Shown piece after piece: positions 7,097-15,336 of a stretch of 21,052 nt of DNA. Under the pieces are notes generated by a model. That model was not told the DNA's origin, did not search any database, and was given only the letters and a program-made list of their open reading frames with translations. Source of the stretch: JALWZX01 sp964506905 (lineage in GTDB: Bacteria > Patescibacteriota > WWE3 > 2-01-FULL-39-13); contig CAZDNW010000060.1 in the NCBI GenBank assembly GCA_964506905.1, forward strand, positions 1 to 21,052, in the 5' to 3' direction. Both the position numbers and the translations under genes were made by a program. Every line of letters begins with the position of its first letter. Positions within the stretch are counted from its first letter, which is position 1.

Positions 7097-7290
7097 AAAT
7101 TATATATCTTACCTCCATACTCAAACACAAACGAATCATTAATTCTAAATAACCGTTTTCTTGCTCAATTATAGCATTAAATATATAGAATATTTATAAA
7201 TGCATGCATTTCAGCCCATAACGAATTCCCCATAGAAAACTCCTCATTTATAATGTATATTTAAGGTAAGGTTAATTATTCAGTTGCCTT

Positions 7291-7710
7291 ATGAAAAACA
7301 ATATATTAATAAAAAAACAACCCCAAATATTACTTGTAAGTAGTGTAGCTGCTCTTGTGTTCTTTGCGTTGCTACTATTAAGCCTTCTTTTTGCAAACCC
7401 AAAAACTAGCTCTATTCTTGAACTAATGAAAGTTACTGTATTTATGATTCCTATGCTTGTACCTGCATTTTTTTGGCTTTTTTATTTCAGAATGAGGCCA
7501 GTTATAAATGGTTTAACTTTAGGAATAGCATATAGCACTTACTTGGTGTTAAATGTGCTAGTTTATGGTATATACTTTTTTTCTAATGATCCGATTGAAG
7601 CAGGATTATTGTTCTTAATATTAGGTGTTCCTGTTGCTACTGTCATTTCTATCGCAGCTATCTTAGTAGCTTTTAAGAATAAACCAGAAGAGGCTAAAAA
7701 AGAATCTTGA
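7291..7710 (+). CDS. Four-helix membrane protein, unknown function
   Basis: The 139-residue protein has hydrophobic segments near 13-34, 45-68, 76-97 and 105-127 and a charged Lys/Glu-rich C-terminal tail (NKPEEAKKES), which would be cytosolic. No catalytic or ligand-binding motif is seen and no family is recognised. TATAAT at 7249-7254 would give a leader of about 30 nt. Within that leader TAAGG (7267-7271) is complementary to CCTTA (7287-7291), which overlaps the start codon, so the start could be partly sequestered. The gene ends with TGA and is convergent with the 29-aa peptide gene. Confidence 0.75.
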   Translation: MKNNILIKKQPQILLVSSVAALVFFALLLLSLLFANPKTSSILELMKVTVFMIPMLVPAFFWLFYFRMRPVINGLTLGIAYSTYLVLNVLVYGIYFFSNDPIEAGLLFLILGVPVATVISIAAILVAFKNKPEEAKKES

Positions 7711-7728
7711 TTTTCTTAATCCCACTTA

Positions 7729-7818
7729 TTAGAAAAAGAGATAGTAAACTGTAAATCCCATTGTTACAAACATAAGTATTAGAATCATTATTGCTATTAT
7801 TTGTAATATTTTGTTCAT
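7729..7818 (-). CDS. 29-aa single-helix membrane peptide
   Basis: A short frame starts MNKILQIIAIMILILMFVTM and ends VYYLFF before TAA. It is one long hydrophobic helix after a single Lys, with aromatic residues at the C-terminal end as at a membrane interface. TACAAT on the minus strand ends exactly 6 nt before the ATG, matching the start signal of several larger genes here. It begins 23 nt after the stop of the methyltransferase gene, the same distance as between the five-helix membrane gene and the 27-aa peptide at 854-937. No family recognised. It may be a small membrane regulator or a chance frame; the promoter spacing argues for a gene. Confidence 0.5.
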   Translation of the reverse strand: MNKILQIIAIMILILMFVTMGFTVYYLFF

Positions 7819-7841
7819 ACCTTAATTGTACATTAATTTAA

Positions 7842-8906
7842 TTAGGTAACAAACACGATAGTTGGATTTTGCCCAAGATATCCAATTTGCATAGTTTCTA
7901 TTTGTTTTGATTTGAAATGCTTTTTTATAAGTTTAATCATTAAATCAGGTTTGTATCCAAGTAATGCAAGTTTACCATCTGGCTTTAAAATTCTTGAGTA
8001 TTCATGTATTGCACCATCATAAAGCTTGGTTATACTATCTGTTTTAATCTGCTTATCCCATGGGAAATTAGATAACCCTATGTCAAAATAGTTTGTCGAT
8101 AAATTAGTTTTAGTGGCATCACAAACTTTTATTTTATTTCTTAAATTAGTAGGATTGACCCGTTTGCTTTTATATAAGAACTTAAGGTTATTTATTGTGG
8201 CTTTTACGCTTTCTTTTGAAATATCACATCCGTATACTTCATTATCATTTAAAACTGCTTCACATAAAAATGTTCCACTACCACAAAGGATGTCTACAAC
8301 CCTTTTTTTAGTAGCCACAGGGTTTTCAATGTAATACAACATTGCCCCTGCAATTGACGGTTTTAATGCGCCCTTTTGAGAATGTATTCTATAATCTCTA
8401 AAAAATAAACTTTTAGAGAACAATTTTACACTCACAATTATTTTTGATTCTTCAATAAAAATTCTAATGTCTAAATTAGTGTGATCAGTTTTGTTATATT
8501 TAAAATTTGTTTGTTGGGAAATTATAGCTATTAATTCCTCATAATAATTTTCTAAATTTATTCGTGGTTTAAATTTAGTTATAGTAACAGAAAACACAGG
8601 GTTAAGATTGCGAATTGTTTTTATTAAGTTGATATTAGTATTGAAGTTAATTTTTGAGATGTTTAATAAAATTTCATCTAGATTTGACGCTGTGAATTCT
8701 GATACAAATAAACCCAAATCGTCTATCGTTCTAAACATTTTGGGGCTTTTAGGTAAAGTATCTGTTGTAAAGGTAATCTTTTTATCTGCAACCGCTGTTA
8801 ATCCAAAATTTGAAATTTTATCAGATAATTCATCTAAAGATATTTTTTCAAGGCCTTTAGTTGTTGTTGCTATTAGTTTGTGTTGAACTTTCGCTACATC
8901 GGGCAT
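7842..8906 (-). CDS. THUMP-domain RNA guanine-N2 methyltransferase (RlmL/Trm14-like)
   Basis: The N-terminal half (about 1-165) has the layout of the ferredoxin-like plus THUMP RNA-binding region of the UPF0020 methyltransferases. The C-terminal half is a Rossmann methyltransferase: KGALKPSIAGAMLYYI (178-193), S-adenosylmethionine loop VVDILCGSGTF (203-213), acidic ribose-binding Asp in GCDIS (226-230) and the catalytic [DNS]xP[YFW] motif as NFPW (280-283). Family members make m2G in 23S rRNA (RlmL) or tRNA (Trm14, position 6). With 354 residues and no RlmK half, a tRNA or single-site rRNA enzyme is most likely. TATAAT ends 6 nt before the start, predicting a leaderless mRNA separate from murF. 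Confidence 0.87.
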   Translation of the reverse strand: MPDVAKVQHKLIATTTKGLEKISLDELSDKISNFGLTAVADKKITFTTDTLPKSPKMFRTIDDLGLFVSEFTASNLDEILLNISKINFNTNINLIKTIRNLNPVFSVTITKFKPRINLENYYEELIAIISQQTNFKYNKTDHTNLDIRIFIEESKIIVSVKLFSKSLFFRDYRIHSQKGALKPSIAGAMLYYIENPVATKKRVVDILCGSGTFLCEAVLNDNEVYGCDISKESVKATINNLKFLYKSKRVNPTNLRNKIKVCDATKTNLSTNYFDIGLSNFPWDKQIKTDSITKLYDGAIHEYSRILKPDGKLALLGYKPDLMIKLIKKHFKSKQIETMQIGYLGQNPTIVFVT

Positions 8907-8912
8907 TGTTTG

Positions 8913-8918
8913 ATTATA
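8913..8918 (-). promoter_or_regulatory. -10 box of the methyltransferase gene
   Basis: Consensus TATAAT on the minus strand ends 6 nt before the ATG at 8906. A partial -35 (AGGACA) lies 17 nt upstream. It separates this gene from the mur genes as its own transcription unit. Confidence 0.6.
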
Positions 8919-9006
8919 ATTGTGATTTAGGGTTTTGTCCTTGAGTTATCTGCTTTATTCAAGGCTTATATTTTAACAAAATCATCTTTAATACATATGA
9001 ATTATA

Positions 9007-10359
9007 TCAATTAGGTTTCCATCTAGCATCTTGTCTGACTAATACTTTTGTAGCTGTTTTGGGGTACTTCATTACACCTTTTACGACTTTTTCTAACCGA
9101 ATTCCTTGTGATGCTTTAACTAAAATAATATCGTCTTTAGTTAAATGTATGGTCTCTTTTAAGAGTTTTATGGTTTCGTCAATTGAATTAGTTTCATATA
9201 TCTTAATATCCGAGTTTTTTAATTTTTTACTTTCTAAAATCTTTTTACCCAAAGATTTTACTACTACTAAAACATCTATGTGGTTATAAACAACACAATC
9301 CCCTACAATTTTATGTGCATCATTTTCAAAACTACCAAGTTCTAACATTCCTCCAAGGATTGCAATTTTTCGCCCTTTAAGTTTGTGGCTTTTATAATAT
9401 TTATTGGTAGCAGATAATGCACTGCATACTGAGTCTGGTAATGCATTATATGTATCGTCTATTATTATTGAATCATTAATACCACTGATTATTCTTAATC
9501 TACCCTTAGGTGTGTTTAAATCTTTTAGTCCATTAACAATATTATGATTTGAAATTTGAACAAGCCTTGCTACTGCAACAGCTAGTAATGCATTAAAGTA
9601 GTTGTGATCTCCTATAAATTGAAAAGGGAATTCATCTATTGATTTGTATTTTTCGTCAGAATTATTGTTAATTAATGTTAAAATTTTTGCATACGAATAT
9701 TTGTCACTATTATGACTTTTCGAATTTACTTTTATTATTTTAACTCCATTATTTGGCGGGAATCGAATGAGAGCTGTTTTTATGTTTTGATCATCATAAT
9801 TTACAACCAATGTTTTATTTGGTTTAAGAATTCGCCAAAGTTCAGATTTAGCTTTTATTATATTATCTAGCGATCCAAGTTTTTCTAAATGTGCAGTTTT
9901 TATAGCAGTACAAACAACTATGTCCGGATCCAAGAATTTACCTGTGTCTGTTAATTCACCAAGCCTATCCATACCTGCTTCAGCAACAAAAAATTTATCA
10001 GCAGATTTTAAGTTATTTATAATGTTTGTAGCTAATCCAAGTTTTGTGTTTAATGTCCCCTTAGCTACACGATATTGTGTGGAAATTAAAGAAAAAATAA
10101 AATCTCTTGTCGTGCTCTTGCCAACAGAACCCGTAATTGCGATAACGATTGGATTAATTGATTTTAGCTTATATTGAGCTATTTCATAAAGCTCATCCAC
10201 TTCGATTACCCCTTTTGCTCCGTTTTTTAATGCAGAATTTATATATTTATGTCCATCTGTAAATTCCCCTTTAACTGGCATAAAGTATTCGCCTGGTTTT
10301 ATTAATCGCGAATCTAAATTAACACGTAACAAATTTAAATCGTAGTTTTTAAATTTCAT
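9007..10359 (-). CDS. murF: UDP-N-acetylmuramoyl-tripeptide--D-alanyl-D-alanine ligase
   Basis: MurF uses ATP to add D-Ala-D-Ala to the UDP-MurNAc tripeptide, the last cytosolic step of stem-peptide synthesis. All three Mur-ligase domains are visible. The N-domain has DSRLIKPGEYFMPVKG (16-31). The ATPase domain has the P-loop TGSVGKSTT (76-84), EAGM and the carbamylated-lysine position in IIKAKSEL (K171). The C-domain has GRLRI, DDTYNALPDS (301-310, a MurF hallmark), GGMLELG and ASQGIRLEKVV. Length (450) is normal. It ends with TGA at the expected family length, which supports the standard code. It lies 83 bp after the NlpC/P60-like gene; that gap may hold a promoter but none is obvious. Confidence 0.95.
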   Translation of the reverse strand: MKFKNYDLNLLRVNLDSRLIKPGEYFMPVKGEFTDGHKYINSALKNGAKGVIEVDELYEIAQYKLKSINPIVIAITGSVGKSTTRDFIFSLISTQYRVAKGTLNTKLGLATNIINNLKSADKFFVAEAGMDRLGELTDTGKFLDPDIVVCTAIKTAHLEKLGSLDNIIKAKSELWRILKPNKTLVVNYDDQNIKTALIRFPPNNGVKIIKVNSKSHNSDKYSYAKILTLINNNSDEKYKSIDEFPFQFIGDHNYFNALLAVAVARLVQISNHNIVNGLKDLNTPKGRLRIISGINDSIIIDDTYNALPDSVCSALSATNKYYKSHKLKGRKIAILGGMLELGSFENDAHKIVGDCVVYNHIDVLVVVKSLGKKILESKKLKNSDIKIYETNSIDETIKLLKETIHLTKDDIILVKASQGIRLEKVVKGVMKYPKTATKVLVRQDARWKPN

Positions 10360-10442
10360 ACTATTTTTTGAAACGGAATCTTTAATTGTTCGTCACATAA
10401 TGATGCATATATAGCATACTCAGATCTACCTACTGAGATACA

Positions 10443-11204
10443 CTAATCTAAGATTCTTAACCTTGCAAAAAATATTTTGTTTTGCGTATATAAATTTTCA
10501 AAGGGTGTTCCAAATGTAAGATTAATTTTAAATTTAGGTAAATTATTAATTATTTGTAACGGAAAACTAGTAACTCCAGATGGGATAGTAAAGGGTGATG
10601 ACTGTGCGACATAAGGTATATCATCATAGAATAAAATCAAACCCATGTGATACACAGTTTGACTATCGTCTTGAATAAAAATTAAATCTAATGGTCTTAT
10701 GTCTTTAGGTTGTATTTTTATTGACACATTATTAAATTTACTAGTATTTGCTTTTGTAATTGGTGTTTTTTCATATTGCAAATTTAATTCTTTTGCAAGA
10801 CTGATGTTAACGCTTTGTAGTGTTTTATCTAGCACATAATATACAAAGCCAGAACAATCAATACCCAAGTTATACATTTGCATAAACGTTTTTAAGCCCC
10901 TTGGTGTAATATTCGAGGTATCATATCCATAATAATTGAGAAACTTGAGTGTATATTTTTTTAATTCAGATGGTGTTGTTTTTCCACGACCCCAACCGAA
11001 ATATACCTTTCGATTTTTGTATAATACATGAAGTCGTTCAATCACTTCTTCGTTAAAATTGTTCTGTTTCATCGTTTCTAATAAGGCAGGTTTTACAATG
11101 TTTTTAGCATATGGAGCATTTATTGTTGCATCTAACATTTCTAAATCTGTGTATTCACTTACTTTTTTTAATGCTATCTTATTTAAAATTTGTAAATTAA
11201 TCAT
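10443..11204 (-). CDS. NlpC/P60-like cysteine peptidase/amidase, cytosolic
   Basis: The C-terminal half has the order of an NlpC/P60 papain-like fold: nucleophile Cys117 in LGIDCSGFV (113-121), a PLDLIFI strand (171-177) like the usual GDLvff, and His186 in VYHMGLILF (184-192); Gln201 in AQSS may be the third polar residue. NlpC/P60 enzymes usually cleave gamma-D-Glu to diamino-acid bonds in peptidoglycan peptides. There is no signal peptide or membrane helix, so this one should act in the cytosol. The N-terminal ~105 residues are helical, with a KVYFGWGRGKT segment (66-76), and are unrecognised. The start overlaps the end of murE by 8 bp and murF follows, so it very likely works on UDP-MurNAc peptides or recycled muropeptides. 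That role is inference. Confidence 0.78.
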   Translation of the reverse strand: MINLQILNKIALKKVSEYTDLEMLDATINAPYAKNIVKPALLETMKQNNFNEEVIERLHVLYKNRKVYFGWGRGKTTPSELKKYTLKFLNYYGYDTSNITPRGLKTFMQMYNLGIDCSGFVYYVLDKTLQSVNISLAKELNLQYEKTPITKANTSKFNNVSIKIQPKDIRPLDLIFIQDDSQTVYHMGLILFYDDIPYVAQSSPFTIPSGVTSFPLQIINNLPKFKINLTFGTPFENLYTQNKIFFARLRILD

Positions 11205-12591
11205 GATAATTTTTTAATATAGCTTTCACACAATTGATATCTGACCACTTGTGTTCTACCCCATTTATATCCATTGAAGATTCGTGCCCTTTTCCTAATA
11301 TAACCACCCAATCGTATGGTGATGCTAATTTTAATGCAATTGCAATTGCACGCTTTCGATTTAATTCAACTATAAATGGATATTGTTTATTTCCTTTAAT
11401 TATGTCTGTTGCAATTTTCATAGGATCCTCTGACCTTGGATCTTCTGAAGTAATGATTACTACATCAGAAAGGGATGTTGATACCTTACCCATTTGAACA
11501 CGTTTATATTTATCTCTTTCTCCCGCAGCCCCAAATACTGTTATTACTTTTGATTTCGGCTTTTTTCTCTGACGAATTTCTGTTAGTATTTCTTTCTGTG
11601 AATTCGGAGTATGCGCAAAATCTACAACTATATTTAACTTTCTTTTATTTTTTATCTTTTGAAACCTACCGCTTGGAGGTACTACACTCTTTAAAGCTTT
11701 ATTAATTTGTGATCTGGGGATTTTTATATGTCTACATATTGCGATTGCCAATGCTAAATTTTGCTTATTATAATTTCCCGGGAAATTTTTATTAAACAAA
11801 TTTAAATCATAATCATCTAGCATACTTAAAGAAATTTCTTTAACATTTTTCTCTTTTATAGATAATTCTTGTTTAATCTCATCAAATCCAGGTGTATGTT
11901 TAACAAGAAAAATCGTATCTGCCATATTAGAGATGCTTGCTTTTGTTTGTATCAGATTTTCGTATGTTTTATGAATATCTAAATGCTCTTTTGTCACATT
12001 AGTTATACCCGCTGCAATCAACGGGATATTATATACTCTTTTTTGTAACAAAGCATGAGATGTTATCTCTAAAATAACATATTGATATTTTTGGTCTCGT
12101 GCAGTACTTAATAAACGAAATAATAAATCTGGTGGTGGGGTTGTGGTATGTGCTCCCGTATTGATTTGTTCATCGCCTATTTTAGCCCCTATTGTAGATA
12201 TTAATGCAACTTTTTTATCTGCACTTTTCAGAATCTCATATATTAAATGTGTTGTTGTGGTTTTTCCATCTGTTCCTGTAACACCAATAATATTTAAATG
12301 TCTTTCTGGATTATTATACTTTTGAGCTTCTAAAAGTGCCCAATATTGTCTTCCATCACATACCTTTATATAATTATCGCAGTTAAGTTTTGAAAACTTC
12401 GACAAAAATTTTATATCTTTTTCCCCTATGATGTATTTTGCCCCATTTTGAATCGCCTGGTCAATAAATGCGTGAGAATCAACATTTACCCCTTTGTATG
12501 CGATAAATAAATCTCCTGGTTTTACCAATCTAGAATCCGTTTTTATATCTGTAACTTTGATTACTCTTTTGCCAACTTTTAATCTCAACAT
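11197..12591 (-). CDS. murE: UDP-N-acetylmuramoyl-L-alanyl-D-glutamate--diamino acid ligase
   Basis: MurE adds the third stem residue (mDAP or L-Lys) to UDP-MurNAc-L-Ala-D-Glu. Motifs in order: TDSRLVKPGDLFIA (18-31), P-loop VTGTDGKTTTTH (104-115), HTTTPP (148-153), ITSHALLQKR (176-185), HLDIH with the carbamylated-lysine position K217, VVDFAHTPNS (322-331), GAAGERDKYKR (355-364) and GKGHE (433-437). The substrate-specificity loop reads SEDPRSEDP: Arg386 of the mDAP-type DNPR motif is kept, but Asn is replaced by Asp and the preceding Asp by Glu. Length (464) is normal. It is the first gene of the murE-NlpC-murF run and is divergent from the tRNA-binding-domain gene across 107 bp. Confidence 0.95.
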   Translation of the reverse strand: MLRLKVGKRVIKVTDIKTDSRLVKPGDLFIAYKGVNVDSHAFIDQAIQNGAKYIIGEKDIKFLSKFSKLNCDNYIKVCDGRQYWALLEAQKYNNPERHLNIIGVTGTDGKTTTTHLIYEILKSADKKVALISTIGAKIGDEQINTGAHTTTPPPDLLFRLLSTARDQKYQYVILEITSHALLQKRVYNIPLIAAGITNVTKEHLDIHKTYENLIQTKASISNMADTIFLVKHTPGFDEIKQELSIKEKNVKEISLSMLDDYDLNLFNKNFPGNYNKQNLALAIAICRHIKIPRSQINKALKSVVPPSGRFQKIKNKRKLNIVVDFAHTPNSQKEILTEIRQRKKPKSKVITVFGAAGERDKYKRVQMGKVSTSLSDVVIITSEDPRSEDPMKIATDIIKGNKQYPFIVELNRKRAIAIALKLASPYDWVVILGKGHESSMDINGVEHKWSDINCVKAILKNYHD

Positions 12592-12663
12592 ATTAATAAC
12601 AACGAATATTTATTAGTCATATCACAAAGTTCTATTATTTTATAAAAACTATAAGAATGAATG

Positions 12664-12692
12664 TTGTCACATAATGAAACTGCAACTACAAT
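12664..12692 (+). promoter_or_regulatory. Promoter of the tRNA-binding-domain gene, predicted leaderless
   Basis: TTGTCA (12664-12669), 17-nt spacer and TACAAT (12687-12692). The -10 ends 6 nt before the ATG at 12699, leaving no room for a Shine-Dalgarno. Confidence 0.65.
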
Positions 12693-12698
12693 AAACAT

Positions 12699-13070
12699 AT
12701 GATCAAATTTAAAGATTTTCAAAAACTAGACATTAGAGTTGGTACAGTTATAGAAGCAGAACGAGTTGAAGGCTCCGAAAAGCTACTTCGACTTGTTGTT
12801 GATTTAGGTCATGAAAAAAGACAATTGATAAGTGGAATTGCAAAATGGTATTCACCAGAAGATATTATTAACAAGCAATTTACAATGATTATTAATCTAG
12901 AACCAAGAACAATAATGGGATTAGGAAGTCAAGGAATGTTACTCGCAGTTGATCCTGTTAATTTTGATTTAGCTGATGAAAATACTGATACGGAAATCGA
13001 AGTTGAAAATTTAAAACCAATTTTTTTGGTTCCTGATGAAAAGGTGCCTAACGGCAGTAAAGTTGTGTAA
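12699..13070 (+). CDS. Standalone tRNA-binding-domain protein (MetRS beta / CsaA-like)
   Basis: The whole 123-residue protein is an EMAP/Arc1/MetG-C-type OB fold that binds tRNA. Typical motifs are KLDIRVGTVIEAERVEGSEK (9-28), LISGIAKWY (43-51) and LEPRTIMGLGSQGMLLAV (67-84). In many bacteria this domain is fused to the C-terminus of methionyl-tRNA synthetase and drives dimerisation and tRNA capture; free versions are annotated as MetRS beta subunit or CsaA chaperone. Here it is separate, so it may serve a MetRS encoded elsewhere. The 40 residues after GMLLAV include an acidic tail-like segment (LADENTDTEIEVE). The next gene starts 3 bp after its stop and is probably cotranscribed. Confidence 0.92.
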   Translation: MIKFKDFQKLDIRVGTVIEAERVEGSEKLLRLVVDLGHEKRQLISGIAKWYSPEDIINKQFTMIINLEPRTIMGLGSQGMLLAVDPVNFDLADENTDTEIEVENLKPIFLVPDEKVPNGSKVV

Positions 13071-13073
13071 TGT

Positions 13074-13535
13074 ATGCAATTAGAAAAAATCATTAGTAAA
13101 AACCCTTTATTTTATATTTTTGTTTTCCCTGCAGTTGTTGATATGTTGTTAACTGTGATAGGTCAGGATGAGGCATATTGGCAAAGTTTTAAAAATGTTA
13201 ACGAAGCTAGTCCTGCATATATAATCTTAGTGGTATCTCCGTTTTTGTTTTTAGGATTGTCTGTATTGTGGCTGGGTTTTTGGTTCTGGTTTGTGAAAAA
13301 TTTTAATAATTTTTTGGGATTGTTTGTGTCGCTTTTGTTTTTGGTTGCACATTCATGGGGAAGTAGTACCTGGATTCGAAAATGGATTTATCAGAATTTC
13401 GACTCTTCTGTCTCATTAACCCGCTTGGATATTACAATCGGTTGGCTTGGCATAATTGCCTATTTTGCACTTTGTGCTGCGATTTCCACATATGCATTAT
13501 TAGTGTATGCAAAAAATACTAATCGGAATCAATGA
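13074..13535 (+). CDS. Four-helix membrane protein, unknown function
   Basis: The 153-residue protein has hydrophobic segments near 9-27, 47-73, 79-95 and 121-145. Aromatic residues are frequent, with a WLGFWFWF run (67-74). The loop HSWGSSTWIRKW (112-123) between helices 3 and 4 is the only polar motif of note. No family is recognised. It starts 3 bp after the tRNA-binding-domain gene with no Shine-Dalgarno. Its last 17 bp overlap the end of the convergent mscS gene, and it ends with two consecutive stops, TGA TAG. Confidence 0.75.
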   Translation: MQLEKIISKNPLFYIFVFPAVVDMLLTVIGQDEAYWQSFKNVNEASPAYIILVVSPFLFLGLSVLWLGFWFWFVKNFNNFLGLFVSLLFLVAHSWGSSTWIRKWIYQNFDSSVSLTRLDITIGWLGIIAYFALCAAISTYALLVYAKNTNRNQ

Positions 13536-14361
13536 TAGGGGCTTTTAAAAATTTAACGCCTGCATCACTTAAATCTTCTTTTATATCTAAAGGTAACGAC
13601 CATTCAACTTGCCAGAAATCTTTAGTTTTTACATAACATCGGGCTTGCATGTGTACATAAAATTTATCTAATTCTCTTACTATTGTGTAAGGTTTTGGAT
13701 CTTCAAGCACAAACTTATTTAGCTTCATTGTTTTCATCATTGTCTCTGAAACTTTTCTTAAATCGTTATCATATGATACATATACATCGATATCTACTCT
13801 GCGTGTTTTTCGTCTATCGTAAGTTACAATCTTGTCAGAAACTAATTTGTTATTTGGCAAAAAAACTATTTTATTATCTGGAGTTAATACCGAAGTGTGA
13901 AGTAATTGATTTTCTAAAACAGTACCCTCTACTCCTAATGCTTCTATGTACTCCCCTATGTGCAAAATCTTGCTAAAAGATAAAATCACACTCGCCCCAA
14001 CATTAGACATAAAGTCTTTTAGTCCGAAAGCAACTACTAAAATTGCACCAAACGCTACCGTTACTATAAACGATGTGGGCACTCCAATAAATTGAAAGAA
14101 TCCAGCAAGAATTATGATTTTTATAATTATGTTTATAGCCTTTGCAATTACAGCAGCGAGTGTTTTATTTTTTTTGACCTGCTTGAGTTTTATTTTTCTT
14201 TCAAGTATTTCTGTAAGTTTATTAGTAAGCTTAAATAATACTACAACAACTATTACCGCAATAATAATTCGCATGAAATTTTCTTTTAGGTAAGTAGCTC
14301 CCGATTGAGCAACTTCTGTTATTTCGTTAACATCTTCTGATGTTACTGGTAATAATGACAT
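13519..14361 (-). CDS. mscS: Small-conductance mechanosensitive channel, MscS family
   Basis: MscS channels open on membrane tension and release solutes after hypo-osmotic shock. The 280-residue protein has three helices: TM1 about 29-45, TM2 70-90 and pore-lining TM3 from about 97. TM3 shows the Gly/Ala-rich pattern AFGAILVVAFGLKDFMSNVGA (103-123), followed by the amphipathic continuation VILSFSKILHIGEYIE (125-140). The cytosolic beta domain begins with GVEGTVLENQLLHTSVLTPD (143-162), including the LPNNKLV loop (168-174), and ends in an alpha/beta domain. Length matches E. coli MscS. TATAAT on the minus strand (14370-14375) ends 8 nt before the ATG, so the transcript would have almost no leader. 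Confidence 0.94.
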   Translation of the reverse strand: MSLLPVTSEDVNEITEVAQSGATYLKENFMRIIIAVIVVVVLFKLTNKLTEILERKIKLKQVKKNKTLAAVIAKAINIIIKIIILAGFFQFIGVPTSFIVTVAFGAILVVAFGLKDFMSNVGASVILSFSKILHIGEYIEALGVEGTVLENQLLHTSVLTPDNKIVFLPNNKLVSDKIVTYDRRKTRRVDIDVYVSYDNDLRKVSETMMKTMKLNKFVLEDPKPYTIVRELDKFYVHMQARCYVKTKDFWQVEWSLPLDIKEDLSDAGVKFLKAPIIDSD

Positions 14362-14431
14362 ACGAAGATATTATAACAAGTTTGGTTAATGTTGAAATGG
14401 TTTATTGTTATGTGGAATTCAAAAGGCGATT

Positions 14432-15289
14432 TTATGTAAATAGTTTATACGCTGCGAATTTTACATATTCTGCTAAATCAAGGTTTAGCAATTTCTTTTT
14501 TGTAAACCAACCGTATTCTATATGTTCATCGCTTAGCTTGAATTTTCCACCGACTAGTTTGGCTTCATCAAATATTCCGATAAATGTGTATCCCTTGTAC
14601 TTCCCGCTTTTTACAATTGTGCTTGTGGTCATAACAAGTGGGCATGTAACTCTTATTATTAACCCCGTTTCTTCGAAAACTTCTCTAACAATATAATCTA
14701 GTGTTTCAAAGTTTTCTATCTTACCACCCGGGAATTCCCATTTGCCAGGGAATTCACCTCTTTTATTTCTTCTTAACATTAATATCTTGTTTTTATCGTA
14801 AATAACCGCTCTTGATGAAATTTGTAATTTAGGTCTTGATTCTATTAATGATTTAGTTTTTTTGTTTAATGCATATTTTGTAAGTGTGTTTTTTGTTCCC
14901 GGGGCTAGTGGTAAATGAAACGCGTCTTCTAAATCAACCCACTTGTATTCCGTATGGTCTTCTGAAATGGTAATATTACCAACTACATATTTCGCTTCTA
15001 ATGTAATTTCTATGTATAAATGATTTTGATATTTTGTTGGTTCTGTAACTAATCTGTTATAAAGATAAACTCTTTGCTCTGGTTCATATGGTATTACTGT
15101 AATGTTTAATTCTTTTTGTATGGAATCTACTACTGATGTTTTTATATCCATTAATGGTTCTATTTTACTACCAGGTAACTCATACATATCTGAATTGTAC
15201 ATTCTATCGCTTGCTCTTTTTAGTAAAAGAATCTGGTTGTCATCATTTGTGATTATACATCTGGTAACAATTAGTGTTTTTGGTTTCAT
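14432..15289 (-). CDS. Tandem Nudix hydrolase with a degenerate first domain
   Basis: Two Nudix folds lie in one 285-residue chain. The C-terminal domain (about 153-285) has PGKWEFPGGKIENFETLDYI (181-200) followed by VREVFEETGL (201-210), a near-complete Nudix box, one residue short between the first Glu and REV compared with the usual Ex7RE spacing. The N-terminal domain (about 3-140) keeps the fold markers, with LLLKRASDRMYNSDMYELPG (21-40), but its box reads SIQKELNI where REUxEExGU is expected, so the metal ligands are mostly lost. It is probably an inactive structural or binding domain. MutT-like sanitation of oxidised nucleotides is possible but the substrate is unknown. It follows yqhA by 47 bp and lies 70 bp upstream of mscS. 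Confidence 0.9.
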   Translation of the reverse strand: MKPKTLIVTRCIITNDDNQILLLKRASDRMYNSDMYELPGSKIEPLMDIKTSVVDSIQKELNITVIPYEPEQRVYLYNRLVTEPTKYQNHLYIEITLEAKYVVGNITISEDHTEYKWVDLEDAFHLPLAPGTKNTLTKYALNKKTKSLIESRPKLQISSRAVIYDKNKILMLRRNKRGEFPGKWEFPGGKIENFETLDYIVREVFEETGLIIRVTCPLVMTTSTIVKSGKYKGYTFIGIFDEAKLVGGKFKLSDEHIEYGWFTKKKLLNLDLAEYVKFAAYKLFT

Positions 15290-15336
15290 TTATTTTGGGG
15301 CAGATGTTTAGCAGTAATATTTACTATTTTTTGGCT

